DNA from: Candidatus Falkowbacteria bacterium CG10_big_fil_rev_8_21_14_0_10_39_9
GTDB taxonomy: Bacteria > Patescibacteriota > Patescibacteriia > Patescibacteriales > UBA12465
Reading direction: 5' to 3'
NCBI GenBank assembly: GCA_002778645.1
Contig: PFAQ01000053.1
Location: forward strand, 1 to 22,154
DNA length: 22,154 nt
The position numbers and the translations under genes are program-made. The stretch's first letter is position 1, and every line of letters begins with the position of its first letter. Positions 13,748-22,007 of the stretch are shown here, piece after piece. The notes under the pieces are model-generated. The model did not search any database. It worked only from the letters and a program-made list of their open reading frames with translations, and was not told the DNA's origin.

Positions 13748-14438
13748 AATAGTTAGACTAAACAATTATCATCGCATCAATAACTTTCCCAAAAGAAGCT
13801 CACTTTTTAAGAGGGTTTTAAGTCAGGCAATTTTTATTTTTTTAGTAACTAAAATAACCCTCCGGAAGAATCATTTAGAGGAAGCTGATTATTTAATGGC
13901 TAATAAATTAGTTGAGCCAGGTGACCTAATCTTAGCCGGTGGCTTTCGCGCCGTCTCCGGTTTTTTTATGGGTAAATTTTTCACCCACTCCTTACTCTAT
14001 ATTGGCCAAGGAGAATGTATTCATGCTGATAGTGACGGGGTTGATACCATATCTTTTAAAGAATTATTTACCGCCTATGACAACCTAACAATTTTGCGGC
14101 CCCAAATTAAAGAAAATTATGATGGAACTATCAAAAAAACTATTGTCTTTGCTCGAGCTCAGATCGGCAAACCCTATGACTTCTATCTAGAACATCGGCA
14201 CGATCGTTACTTCTGCACTCAACTGATTAATGATTCTTTTAAAAGTGCTGGCTTTGACACGGGAGTGGGAATAAAGGACAAAATCCGCCAGAACTTTCTC
14301 TGGATATTTTGGCGGATTCGCAAGGTAGTCAAGGCGGATGATTTTTTGCGCGGTAATTTTGATACTATTTTTATCTCCCAGGGCCTAGAAGAGAAGAACC
14401 AGATAATCAAAAATATCAGTGCCAATAAAGTGTTATGA
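13740..14438 (+). CDS. YiiX/YebB-like permuted NlpC/P60 hydrolase
   Basis: This 232-aa protein has the circularly permuted NlpC/P60 fold of the YiiX family (cysteine peptidase or amidase on cell wall or acyl substrates). The order is EPGDLILAGG (about 58-67), then the His motif FFTHSLLYIGQGECIHA, a GVDTISFKEL segment, and the Cys motif YFCTQLINDSFKSAG. A basic hydrophobic stretch near the N-terminus (QAIFIFLVTKI, about 29-39) may attach it to the membrane. It overlaps engB by eight bases and the GIY-YIG gene by four bases (ATGA), so translation is probably coupled. The catalytic pair is intact; the substrate is unknown. Confidence 0.75.
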   Translation: MTKIVRLNNYHRINNFPKRSSLFKRVLSQAIFIFLVTKITLRKNHLEEADYLMANKLVEPGDLILAGGFRAVSGFFMGKFFTHSLLYIGQGECIHADSDGVDTISFKELFTAYDNLTILRPQIKENYDGTIKKTIVFARAQIGKPYDFYLEHRHDRYFCTQLINDSFKSAGFDTGVGIKDKIRQNFLWIFWRIRKVVKADDFLRGNFDTIFISQGLEEKNQIIKNISANKVL

Positions 14439-14698
14439 ACAAGTACTATCTTTATATTTTAAAATGTTCCGATGAAACTTTGTATACTGGAATCACCACT
14501 GATTTAAAGCGCCGTTTAAAAGAACATAACTCATCCAACTTAGGGGCTAAATATACCAGTGGTCGTCGACCGGTAGAGTTAGTTTATCAAACGAAATTCA
14601 ATGGCCGTGCTCAAGCTTCTCAAGCTGAGGCTCATCTTAAAAAGTTATCCCGTTTAAAAAAATTAGCCTTAATCACTCATGGACTCCGCCCAAAATAA
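14435..14698 (+). CDS. GIY-YIG nuclease domain protein (UPF0213, YhbQ-like)
   Basis: This 87-aa single-domain GIY-YIG protein opens YYLYILKCSDETLYTGITTD, so the motif is YLYI...YTGIT. Arg and His (RRLKEHN), and the late Glu in QAEAHLKKLSRLKK, complete the usual catalytic set. Stand-alone members act on DNA ends or branched DNA, but the family is poorly characterised. It overlaps the previous gene by four bases and the next by 20 bases. Confidence 0.9.
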   Translation: MNKYYLYILKCSDETLYTGITTDLKRRLKEHNSSNLGAKYTSGRRPVELVYQTKFNGRAQASQAEAHLKKLSRLKKLALITHGLRPK

Positions 14699-16283
14699 AT
14701 TAATTAGAATTGAAGAAGTCAAACTCGGCCTCAATGAATCTGAGCCCAGGTTAAAGTCTAAAGTAGCTCAAATCTTAGCTATCCTAGAAGCTGAGGTGGA
14801 TGATTATACTATTGTCAAAAAAAATATTGATTCCCGTCAAAAGAACCGCATTCTTTCGGTTTATTCGCTAGATGTTAAGGTTAAAAACTTGGCCAAAATT
14901 AAGACGTTCGACACCCGACATCGAGTTAAGATTCATACCCCATTTATTTATTTAGAAAAAACTATTACCAAAAAGATAAATAAAAAAATTGTTGTAGTAG
15001 GTAGTGGTCCCTGTGGTTTATTTGCTACTTTATTATTAGCCAAAGCTGGCCTGAAACCGTTACTCATAGAACGAGGCCAGAAAGTTGAAGAGCGAGTCAA
15101 AGATGTGGCTCAGTTTATTAAAACTAGAAAACTAAATCCCGAGTCCAATATCCAATTTGGCGAAGGTGGTGCCGGCACTTTTTCTGATGGCAAGCTCTAC
15201 ACTCTGATTAATGACCCCCGCTCAAAATATATTTTTACAGAACTAATAAAAGCTGGGGCTCCAGCGGAGATTGCCTGGAGTGGCACACCGCATATTGGCA
15301 CCGACAAACTCCGCCTGGTCATTAAAAATATCCGTCAGGAAATAATTAAGCAGGGAGGTAAAATTAGATTTGAAACATGTCTAACTGATCTCAAAATTAA
15401 AGCTGGCAAAATTGCAGCTATAGTTCTAAACGGAAAAGAAAAAATGATAGTTGATGATTTAATTCTAGCCACCGGACATTCCGCGCGGGACACCTATCAA
15501 ATGCTCTATGAGCAAAAACTACAAATGAGTTCCAAGTCTTTTGCTGTGGGGCTGAGGATTGAACATCAAGCCGAGATGATTAATCGCTCTCAATATGGTA
15601 AATTCTATAACCACCCCAGGCTAGGCACGGCTAAGTATAAATTAGTCCAACATCTCAAAGGGGCTCGTTCGGTTTATACTTTTTGCATGTGTCCCGGAGG
15701 TTATGTGCTGGCTGCCACTTCCGAAACTGGAGCAGTAGTCACCAACGGCATGAGTGAATACGCTCAATCAGGCCCAAATTCCAATAGTGCCTTACTAGTT
15801 CCAATACTGCCCACGGACTTTGCCTCTAATCATCCCTTGGCTGGACTCGAATTTCAACGCCATCTGGAAAAACAAGCTTATTTAATTGGTGGCAGCAATT
15901 ATTCGGCTCCAGCTCAGCTGGTGGGTGATTTTCTAGCACAAAAAGCCTCAACCAAGACTGGCTCTATCATTCCTAGCTATCAACCAGGGGTCAAATTTGG
16001 CTCCCTAGACGCTTGTTTGCCTAGTTATGTGATAAAGAGCATTAGAGAGGCTCTACCTCTAATGGAACGTAAAATCAAGGGGTTTGCTCATCCTGAAGCC
16101 GTCTTAACTGGAGTGGAAACCAGAAGCTCCGCTCCTGTTAGAATTGAACGTAATGAAAAATGTGAATCTAATATTTCCGGTATTTACCCGGCCGGAGAAG
16201 GGGCGGGATATGCTGGTGGCATAGTTTCCTCAGCCATTGATGGTCTAACAGTTGCTGAAGCGATAATTAGTAAATACTCATAA
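14679..16283 (+). CDS. COG2509-type FAD-dependent dehydrogenase
   Basis: This 534-aa flavoprotein is of the uncharacterised COG2509 group. An N-terminal domain of about 100 residues is followed by the dinucleotide-binding fold KKIVVVGSGPCGLFATLLLA (103-121) with the ribose-binding Glu131 in LIERG. Family features follow: NIQFGEGGAGTFSDGKLYT, the second nucleotide strand DDLILATGHSARDTY, and the C-terminal FAD closure GIYPAGEGAGYAGGIVSSAI. Substrate is not known for the family. It ends the engB operon, and its first 20 bases lie within the GIY-YIG gene. A downstream start would lose conserved sequence, so this start is kept. Confidence 0.9.
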   Translation: MDSAQNKLIRIEEVKLGLNESEPRLKSKVAQILAILEAEVDDYTIVKKNIDSRQKNRILSVYSLDVKVKNLAKIKTFDTRHRVKIHTPFIYLEKTITKKINKKIVVVGSGPCGLFATLLLAKAGLKPLLIERGQKVEERVKDVAQFIKTRKLNPESNIQFGEGGAGTFSDGKLYTLINDPRSKYIFTELIKAGAPAEIAWSGTPHIGTDKLRLVIKNIRQEIIKQGGKIRFETCLTDLKIKAGKIAAIVLNGKEKMIVDDLILATGHSARDTYQMLYEQKLQMSSKSFAVGLRIEHQAEMINRSQYGKFYNHPRLGTAKYKLVQHLKGARSVYTFCMCPGGYVLAATSETGAVVTNGMSEYAQSGPNSNSALLVPILPTDFASNHPLAGLEFQRHLEKQAYLIGGSNYSAPAQLVGDFLAQKASTKTGSIIPSYQPGVKFGSLDACLPSYVIKSIREALPLMERKIKGFAHPEAVLTGVETRSSAPVRIERNEKCESNISGIYPAGEGAGYAGGIVSSAIDGLTVAEAIISKYS

Positions 16284-16286
16284 AAG

Positions 16287-16318
16287 AAAAAAGCCTCAAA
16301 TCAACTTGAGGCTTTTTT
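16287..16318. terminator. Bidirectional terminator
   Basis: A perfect 13-bp stem (16287-16299 with 16306-16318, AAAAAAGCCTCAA) has a 6-nt loop. It lies between the engB operon and the convergent sensor gene. Confidence 0.95.
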
Positions 16319-16324
16319 ATATTT

Positions 16325-17902
16325 TTATTTAACAATATTTTTCTTCAGTATATCTAACTCTTCTTTTAATTTTATCATCTTGAGTTCGCGATTAACCATC
16401 ACCTTATTCATGGCTGACAATTCTTCCAGCTTGTTCTTTAGTTCCTCTTCGTTACGATGAGCATCGTTAATATCTCTAATTGATTCAATGGCATAAATAA
16501 CCTTGCCATTACTATCAAATACGGGCAGAGCCAAAATCCATAGATAAATGCCGCCTTCGCGGAGAACCTTGTTAAAGGCTTTTAGTGATATTAGATCTCC
16601 AATTTTTTCTATTTTTTCGTTTTTATACAATTCCCAATCGGCCTTATCGGTGTCGTCGAAAATTAAATCAACCAGCATTGGTCTTCTTTTTCCATAAAAA
16701 GGAAAGGAATACTCGTGGTCACCCTTACCCACAATATCTTTTGACTTTACCTTAGTCAAATTTTCCATGGCTTTATTCCAGAAGACTACCTTTCGTTCAG
16801 CGTTGATAACATATATTGGATCTGGTAAAAAATCAGTTAAATCGGAAAAGAACTTATTGGATTCTTGTAACTTCTGCTCAACGTTCTTTTGCACAGTGAC
16901 ATCGTAAAATAAAATAGCTCGACCAATTAAGTGACCCAACTTATCGTTTAGACTATTAACATGGATATCTATCCATTTATTTTTGCTAATTAAATTGATT
17001 ACTTGATTTTCATTTTTCCCAATAATATTTTCTAGAGTTAATTTTGGAGTTAAGTTAATTTTAGCCAGCGCCACACCATCAATCAAATCATTTTCAAGGA
17101 GTCTTTTGGCTGTGGAATTAAAATCAACGACGATATTTTCATTATTAACTAGCACCACTCCAATCTCTAAATTAGAATAAACTAAATCTTTAGCGGCTGG
17201 AATAATCGCGGAAAATTTATATTTGAAAATACTCAAAGCCGCAAAAACACCAGTAACTACAAAAGCGATGGGGGTGATATCTATTCCTTGAAAAAAATCC
17301 GGGGAATAGCTGAAATAAATAAAATTAAATATCCAGGGGAGCAACAACCCCAAAAACAGAGTCAAAAGCTGTAATCGTTGAATCCTAGAGATTTTAAAAG
17401 CATAAATAACAAGAATCACAATACCAGTGACAATCAGAGTGTAAGAATAGACAAGTGACATATACACACCCAGACCACGACTATAGACCAGAGCATTATT
17501 AATAGCGCCCGAGACTGGTTCAATTTTACTCCAAAACAAGTTATGATATTCGTTAGTAAAAGCTAAAGTCAAAATAATAAGTGGCATTATCCAAATAAAA
17601 TAATTAACTCGTTTAATAAAAGAGTTTTTAACTTGAGAATACTGTAGGGAAAACAAAAACCAAAAAGGAGTGACAGCTAAAACACCAATACAGGAAATTT
17701 TAGACCAGAGAACTTTAGCTGCTATATCTAATAGACCATTTTCCATAAAACCAGCCAGAGCCCAAAGAGCGGTGGCTAGTAGTAATAGAGGAAAAAAATA
17801 ATAACGTTTCTGCCGCAGTAAATAAAAACCTAATATTGCTAAAAGAATTGAATTGACCAGTAAAATCAAGGAGAGGGGAGTTATAACATAAATCATATTC
17901 AA
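16325..17902 (-). CDS. 7TM-PAS-PAS sensor protein without kinase domain
   Basis: This is a 525-aa membrane sensor. Seven hydrophobic segments in about residues 1-235 fit the N-terminal 7TM region found in some histidine kinases (HisKA_7TM type; for example WSKISCIGVLAVTPFWFLFS). A first PAS-like domain (about 245-345; LEIGVVLVNNENIVVDFNSTAKRLLE) leads to a second PAS domain with PAC tail (about 355-480; LPDPIYVINAERKVVFWNKAMENLTK and YAIESIRDINDAH). The protein ends in a coiled coil (LEELSAMNKVMVNRELKMIKLKEELDILKK). There is no HisKA, HATPase, GGDEF or methyl-accepting domain before the stop, and no partner gene follows. It may signal by protein contact or be the sensory half of a split system. 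It is transcribed alone and closed by the shared terminator. Confidence 0.8.
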   Translation of the reverse strand: MNMIYVITPLSLILLVNSILLAILGFYLLRQKRYYFFPLLLLATALWALAGFMENGLLDIAAKVLWSKISCIGVLAVTPFWFLFSLQYSQVKNSFIKRVNYFIWIMPLIILTLAFTNEYHNLFWSKIEPVSGAINNALVYSRGLGVYMSLVYSYTLIVTGIVILVIYAFKISRIQRLQLLTLFLGLLLPWIFNFIYFSYSPDFFQGIDITPIAFVVTGVFAALSIFKYKFSAIIPAAKDLVYSNLEIGVVLVNNENIVVDFNSTAKRLLENDLIDGVALAKINLTPKLTLENIIGKNENQVINLISKNKWIDIHVNSLNDKLGHLIGRAILFYDVTVQKNVEQKLQESNKFFSDLTDFLPDPIYVINAERKVVFWNKAMENLTKVKSKDIVGKGDHEYSFPFYGKRRPMLVDLIFDDTDKADWELYKNEKIEKIGDLISLKAFNKVLREGGIYLWILALPVFDSNGKVIYAIESIRDINDAHRNEEELKNKLEELSAMNKVMVNRELKMIKLKEELDILKKNIVK

Positions 17903-17989
17903 ATTTATTAATTGATATTTTAAATTATCTAAATCAATTATAACATATATTTAAATTTACCGAAATTAGCTCCAAACAGAAATCCTTGC

Positions 17990-17995
17990 TATAAT
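17990..17995 (+). promoter_or_regulatory. -10 box giving a leaderless mRNA
   Basis: TATAAT ends six bases before the ATG at 18002, so the transcript would begin at or next to the start codon. The -35 region is weak. Confidence 0.55.
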
Positions 17996-18001
17996 AAGCA
18001 A

Positions 18002-18571
18002 ATGAAAAAAACCATCACCATTGCCGGCCAGGCAATTGAATATTCTATTAAAAGATATAAAAGAAACAAAAATCTTCGATTAACCATTAATAATCGAGGC
18101 AATTTAGTGGCCAGCAAGCCCTGGTATTTAAGCGAGGCAAGAGTTGAGAGATTTATCAAATCTCAGGCGACTTGGGTAATGGAAAAACTAGCCGACTTTA
18201 AGCTGCACAATCAAAATAATCCTTTCCACAGCAGTTCCCAGGAATACCTAAAATATAAGCAATCAGCCGAGAGGCTGGTTCTTAAAAAAATTGCCAAGTT
18301 TAATCAACACTATCAATTTCAGTTTGCCCGAATTAGTGTTCGTAACCAAAAAACTAGATGGGGTAGTTGTTCGAGCCGAGGTAATCTTAATTTTAATTAT
18401 AAAATTATTTTTTTGGCGCCGCGTTTGATTGATTACATTATAGTTCACGAATTGTGTCATCTAAGAGAGCTCAATCATTCGATCAGATTTTGGAATTTAG
18501 TCTCTCAAAAAATTCCTCAATGCCAACTGATTAGACAGGATTTACAAAAGAAGGGAATTGAATTAAAATAA
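18002..18571 (+). CDS. YgjP-like M48/DUF45 metallopeptidase
   Basis: This 189-aa protein is of the YgjP/DUF45 type. The zinc site HELCHLRELNH (near 154-164) has the HExxH pair plus a third His. It is preceded by the family block RISVRNQKTRWGSCSSRGNL and by LIDYIIVHE. The N-terminal strand part (SIKRYKRNKNLRLTINNRGNLV) is also typical. A cytoplasmic zinc protease role is known only by homology. It is the first gene of a four-gene operon and probably has a leaderless mRNA. Confidence 0.9.
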   Translation: MKKTITIAGQAIEYSIKRYKRNKNLRLTINNRGNLVASKPWYLSEARVERFIKSQATWVMEKLADFKLHNQNNPFHSSSQEYLKYKQSAERLVLKKIAKFNQHYQFQFARISVRNQKTRWGSCSSRGNLNFNYKIIFLAPRLIDYIIVHELCHLRELNHSIRFWNLVSQKIPQCQLIRQDLQKKGIELK

Positions 18572-18608
18572 TTAGATAAAAAAATGTCTTAAGTAAATTT
18601 TTAATAAA

Positions 18609-18872
18609 ATGCCAATGAAAAACAATTTAGGAGCTAAAATTAAGCGAACCATTACCTCAATTTTACCAGTTGATAAAAACCGACGAGGAAAATGTTCTAA
18701 CTGTGGAAAATGTTGTTACTTGCCTAATAAATGTTCATTTTTACGAATTAAGGACGGCAAGAGTTATTGTTCGATTTATAAAATTAGACCATTGAATTGC
18801 CGCAAATACCCTCGGACCGAGAAAGAGTGTTTGACTCAGGAAACTTGCACTTATTATTTCGTAAAGAAGTAA
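18609..18872 (+). CDS. YkgJ-type cysteine cluster protein
   Basis: This 87-aa protein has the YkgJ pattern CSNCGKCCYLPNKCSFL, then YCSIYKIRPLNCRKYP, and two later Cys. These clusters bind zinc or an iron-sulphur centre. The first 35 residues are basic. It starts 37 nt after the metallopeptidase and 22 nt before the methyltransferase, so it is part of the operon. Function is unknown. Confidence 0.85.
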   Translation: MPMKNNLGAKIKRTITSILPVDKNRRGKCSNCGKCCYLPNKCSFLRIKDGKSYCSIYKIRPLNCRKYPRTEKECLTQETCTYYFVKK

Positions 18873-18894
18873 TTTAGAATTGCTTTAGCATTTT

Positions 18895-19587
18895 ATGAAA
18901 AAAATCAACTTTAATCAAAAAATTATTCAGGTCAACTTACGCGATGAAGTTGACTCGAGTGTTTTTAATGAGATTTTTAAATACCGGGAATATCGTCAAG
19001 TTGAAGATATAATTAAAACTACCTCCGAAGCCATCCTGGATATTGGAGCTCATGCTGGTTTCTTTTCGTTATACGCCGCTGCCTTAAATGAGAATGTTAA
19101 AATTTACGCTTTAGAGCCTGAACCCCACAATTTTTTAGCCTTAAAACAAAACACCGAATTAAACTCCAAATTCCATCAAATTAGACTTTTTAATCTAGCC
19201 CTTGACTCCCGGACCGGTTCAGGGTTACTATACCTGAGCCCCGACAGTCACAACCATTCCTTGTTAAAAGAATCCGGGCAGAAACCAACCGAACTACCAA
19301 TTAAAACTATTACCTTGAATGATTTTTGTTTAAAACAAAAAATAAAAAGTATTGGCCTATTAAAAATGGATATTGAGGGCGGTGAGCATGATATTATAAA
19401 AAATCTAACCCCAGCCGAGCTGGCGCTGATTAATCACTTATTTTTAGAAGTCCATAAGACCAAGAATGATTTCTATCAATCTTTAGAAAAAATTTTACGA
19501 CCAGCCGGATTTTCCGTTCAAATTTTTCCCTGTCAATTTGATCCCGATCTAAAATTTATGTTAGCTAATAATAAAAGAAAGGAATAA
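18895..19587 (+). CDS. FkbM family methyltransferase
   Basis: This 230-aa S-adenosylmethionine-dependent methyltransferase shows motif I ILDIGAHAGFFSLYAA (47-62), the acidic strand YALEPEPHN (71-79), LLKMDIEGGEHDII (155-168) and HLFLEVH (181-187), the standard FkbM set. Family members O-methylate sugars or lipids, among other targets; here the substrate cannot be named. It lies in the operon between YkgJ and ABC-F genes. Confidence 0.9.
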   Translation: MKKINFNQKIIQVNLRDEVDSSVFNEIFKYREYRQVEDIIKTTSEAILDIGAHAGFFSLYAAALNENVKIYALEPEPHNFLALKQNTELNSKFHQIRLFNLALDSRTGSGLLYLSPDSHNHSLLKESGQKPTELPIKTITLNDFCLKQKIKSIGLLKMDIEGGEHDIIKNLTPAELALINHLFLEVHKTKNDFYQSLEKILRPAGFSVQIFPCQFDPDLKFMLANNKRKE

Positions 19588-19605
19588 AATATTAATTTCG
19601 ATACG

Positions 19606-21057
19606 ATGGCCGAAGAAGTAATTTTAAGATTTGATGAAGTCAGTTTTGAATATGTCTACAAAAAACCCATTTTAGATGAGGCTAATTTTAGTGTTCGCCG
19701 GTGCTCCAAAATAACTCTGATGGGCCAAAATGGTGCTGGTAAAAGCACTATTTTTGGTTTAATTAAAGGTGAACTGAAACCTAAAAGTGGCCGTCTTTCG
19801 ATTACGAGTGGAGCCACCATTGGTACCGCTCGCCAAACTATTGCCCGAGAAGATCTACCCCTAACTGTTGAGGCCTATTTTGCCAAAGCTTTTGCTATTG
19901 TTCCGGGTAATATCAAAAGCCGGATTAGCAAGGTTTTAGACGCGGTTGATTTTAGTATTCCACTGGAGCGCATAGTTGGCGATCTTTCTGGCGGTCAGCA
20001 AGCTCGTCTGCTTTTGGCTTATGCCTTAATCCAAGATCCTGATATTTTACTTTTAGACGAACCAACTAATAACCTCGACAAAAAAGGCATTGATCACTTG
20101 ATCACCTTTCTGATCATGTATGACAAGACTGTAATTGTTATTTCTCATGATGCTGATTTCTTAAACTGTTTTACCGAGGGCGTGGTTTACCTAGATGTTT
20201 TTACCCATAAGACCGAGCTTTATGTCGGAGATTATTATTCCGTAGTAGAAGAAATTGGTCGCCGGGTAGAGCGGGAAATTATGAAGAACGCGCAACTGGA
20301 GAAAAAAATTCAGGACCGCAAAGAAAAGGTTAATTTTTTTGCCAACAAGGGAGGTAAGATGCGTAAGCTAGCTCAGAAACTAAAAACTGAAACCGAGGAA
20401 TTAGAAGAAAATAAGGTCGACGTCAGACGGGAAGACAAGACTATCAGAAATTTTATAATTCCCACCCAAGACATAAACGGTGAAATAGTCACCTTAAACA
20501 AGGTGAGAATTATCCACAACCATGAACCAATTTTTAAAGATATTAATAAAGTTTTAGGTAAGAAAGATCGCCTATTAATCTCTGGACCTAATGGTATCGG
20601 CAAAAGCACTCTACTCAGATCTCTGGTATCTCAAACTCAGGAGGGAATCAATATTCTACCCGGAGTTAGAGTGGGATATTATAGCCAAGACTTTTCTACT
20701 TTAAACTTTGACGAGAAGGTCTTTAAGTCACTAAAAGATATTATGGCTGATGGCATTGATGAGCCAACTATTCGATCAGTAGCTGCCGGATTCTTGATCA
20801 CCGGGGATTTAATGGAGAGTAAAGTCGGGGAACTGTCTGAAGGACAAAAAGGACTCCTGTCTTTTGCCCGACTAGTTTTAATGCAACCAGGCTTACTAAT
20901 TCTAGATGAACCAACTAACCACATTAACTTTCGTCATATTCCCATAATCGCCGAAGCTATCAACAAATATCAGGGGACTATATTAATGGTTAGTCATATG
21001 CCCGATTTTATTAAAAAAATAAAGTTTAATGACGAACTGGACCTAAGTCGACTCTAA
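19606..21057 (+). CDS. ABC-F family ATPase, unusual second site
   Basis: This 483-aa soluble protein has two ABC domains and no membrane part; the family acts on ribosomes to relieve stalling or give antibiotic protection. Domain 1 is canonical: GQNGAGKS (40-47), LSGGQ (128-132), LLLDEPTNNLD (148-158). A charged linker (about 215-285) is shorter and more basic than in many relatives. Domain 2 has GPNGIGKS (327-334) but LSEGQ (410-414) for LSGGQ, and LILDEPTNHINF (431-442) in place of NHLD, so its signature and D-loop are altered. Site activity may be uneven. It is last in the operon and followed by a terminator. Confidence 0.9.
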   Translation: MAEEVILRFDEVSFEYVYKKPILDEANFSVRRCSKITLMGQNGAGKSTIFGLIKGELKPKSGRLSITSGATIGTARQTIAREDLPLTVEAYFAKAFAIVPGNIKSRISKVLDAVDFSIPLERIVGDLSGGQQARLLLAYALIQDPDILLLDEPTNNLDKKGIDHLITFLIMYDKTVIVISHDADFLNCFTEGVVYLDVFTHKTELYVGDYYSVVEEIGRRVEREIMKNAQLEKKIQDRKEKVNFFANKGGKMRKLAQKLKTETEELEENKVDVRREDKTIRNFIIPTQDINGEIVTLNKVRIIHNHEPIFKDINKVLGKKDRLLISGPNGIGKSTLLRSLVSQTQEGINILPGVRVGYYSQDFSTLNFDEKVFKSLKDIMADGIDEPTIRSVAAGFLITGDLMESKVGELSEGQKGLLSFARLVLMQPGLLILDEPTNHINFRHIPIIAEAINKYQGTILMVSHMPDFIKKIKFNDELDLSRL

Positions 21058-21074
21058 ACTCAAGACTCACCCGC

Positions 21075-21104
21075 AAACAGGTCTGCTAAACCAGGTCTGT
21101 TTTT
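21075..21104 (+). terminator. Intrinsic terminator after ABC-F
   Basis: An outer AAACAG/CTGTTT helix (21075-21080 with 21097-21102), a symmetric GT/GT bulge and an inner CTG/CAG pair are followed by T residues. Confidence 0.7.
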
Positions 21105-21142
21105 ATGTGGCTATAATATTTCCATTTTAAATGACCTTATGA

Positions 21143-21148
21143 TATAAT
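21143..21148 (+). promoter_or_regulatory. -10 box for the amino-acid-binding protein gene
   Basis: TATAAT lies 34 nt before the ATG at 21183. No clear -35 is visible. Confidence 0.45.
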
Positions 21149-21182
21149 AATACTAAGATAAATAATAAATATTTCAAAAACT

Positions 21183-22002
21183 ATGAAAAAAAATTATCAT
21201 CTATATCTCGGTCTTAATCGTGATTTTAGGTTTAGTGCTTGGTTTTTTCTGGTGGAATAAAAATAAAAGCGATCTAAGTAATACTAGTACCGATCCATCT
21301 TTAAATAATGTAAAAAATTCAGGCAAACTAATCATTGGGGTTGATTTTTCCTACGGAGTAATGGAATTATTTGATGCAAATGGTCAACCGGCCGGGGTGG
21401 ATATTGATTTGGGCCGAGAAGTTGCTTCTCGCTTGGGTGTCCAAGCAGAATTTAAAGAATTTGATTGGGATAACCTTCTTCCCATAATTGAAAATAAGGA
21501 AGTTGATTTAGTCATATCTAGCATCACTATTACTGAAGATCGAGCTAAAACTATGTTGTTCAGCTCACCTTATTTTAATGGTGGCCAAGTTATCCTAACC
21601 AAAATTGGTAATGATACCATCAATAGCATTAATGATTTAAAAAACCAAAAGATTGGTGTTCAGATTGACACTACCAGTCAAGAAGCGGCGCAAAAAATAA
21701 CTAGTAGTACTTTAATCACCACCTATAAAACCTGGGAAAATTCCAAAGAAAAAAATGGCATTATTTATGATTTAAAATCGGATAAACTAGATGCTATTAT
21801 TGTTGATTATATCCAGGGTGTTGATTCAACTAAAAATGATTCGGAAATAAAAATAGTAGGTGAGCCATTTACCCAGGAATATTATGGTATTGCCACCAAC
21901 TTAAGCAACAACTCCTTAATCCAGGCGGTTAATGAAGCTCTCAGAAGCATTAAAAATGGCGGCACCTTAAAAAAGATTCAAGACAAATGGACTAAATCCT
22001 AA
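21183..22002 (+). CDS. Amino-acid ABC transporter substrate-binding protein, frameshift in signal peptide
   Basis: The mature domain (about 225 aa) is a family 3 solute-binding protein: GKLIIGVDFSYGVMELFDAN, then AGVDIDLGREVASRLGV, DLVISSITITEDRAKTMLFS, and the closing LIQAVNEALRSIKNGGTLKKI. It captures a polar amino acid outside the membrane for an ABC permease. The N-terminus is split by a one-base change in the A8 run at 21186-21193. With seven A the protein starts MKKIIIYISVLIVILGLVLG, a proper membrane anchor, and joins the rest. As sequenced, the ATG frame ends early, and the main frame would need the GTG at 21220. A homopolymer error is the simplest reason. No ATPase or permease for it lies in the window. 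Confidence 0.85.
21398..21466. repeat. 69-bp exact direct repeat, copy 2 (source copy)
   Basis: Identical to 1642-1710. It lies within the solute-binding gene and encodes its conserved second strand and helix, so this is the native position. Confidence 0.95.
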
Positions 22003-22007
22003 TTTAT

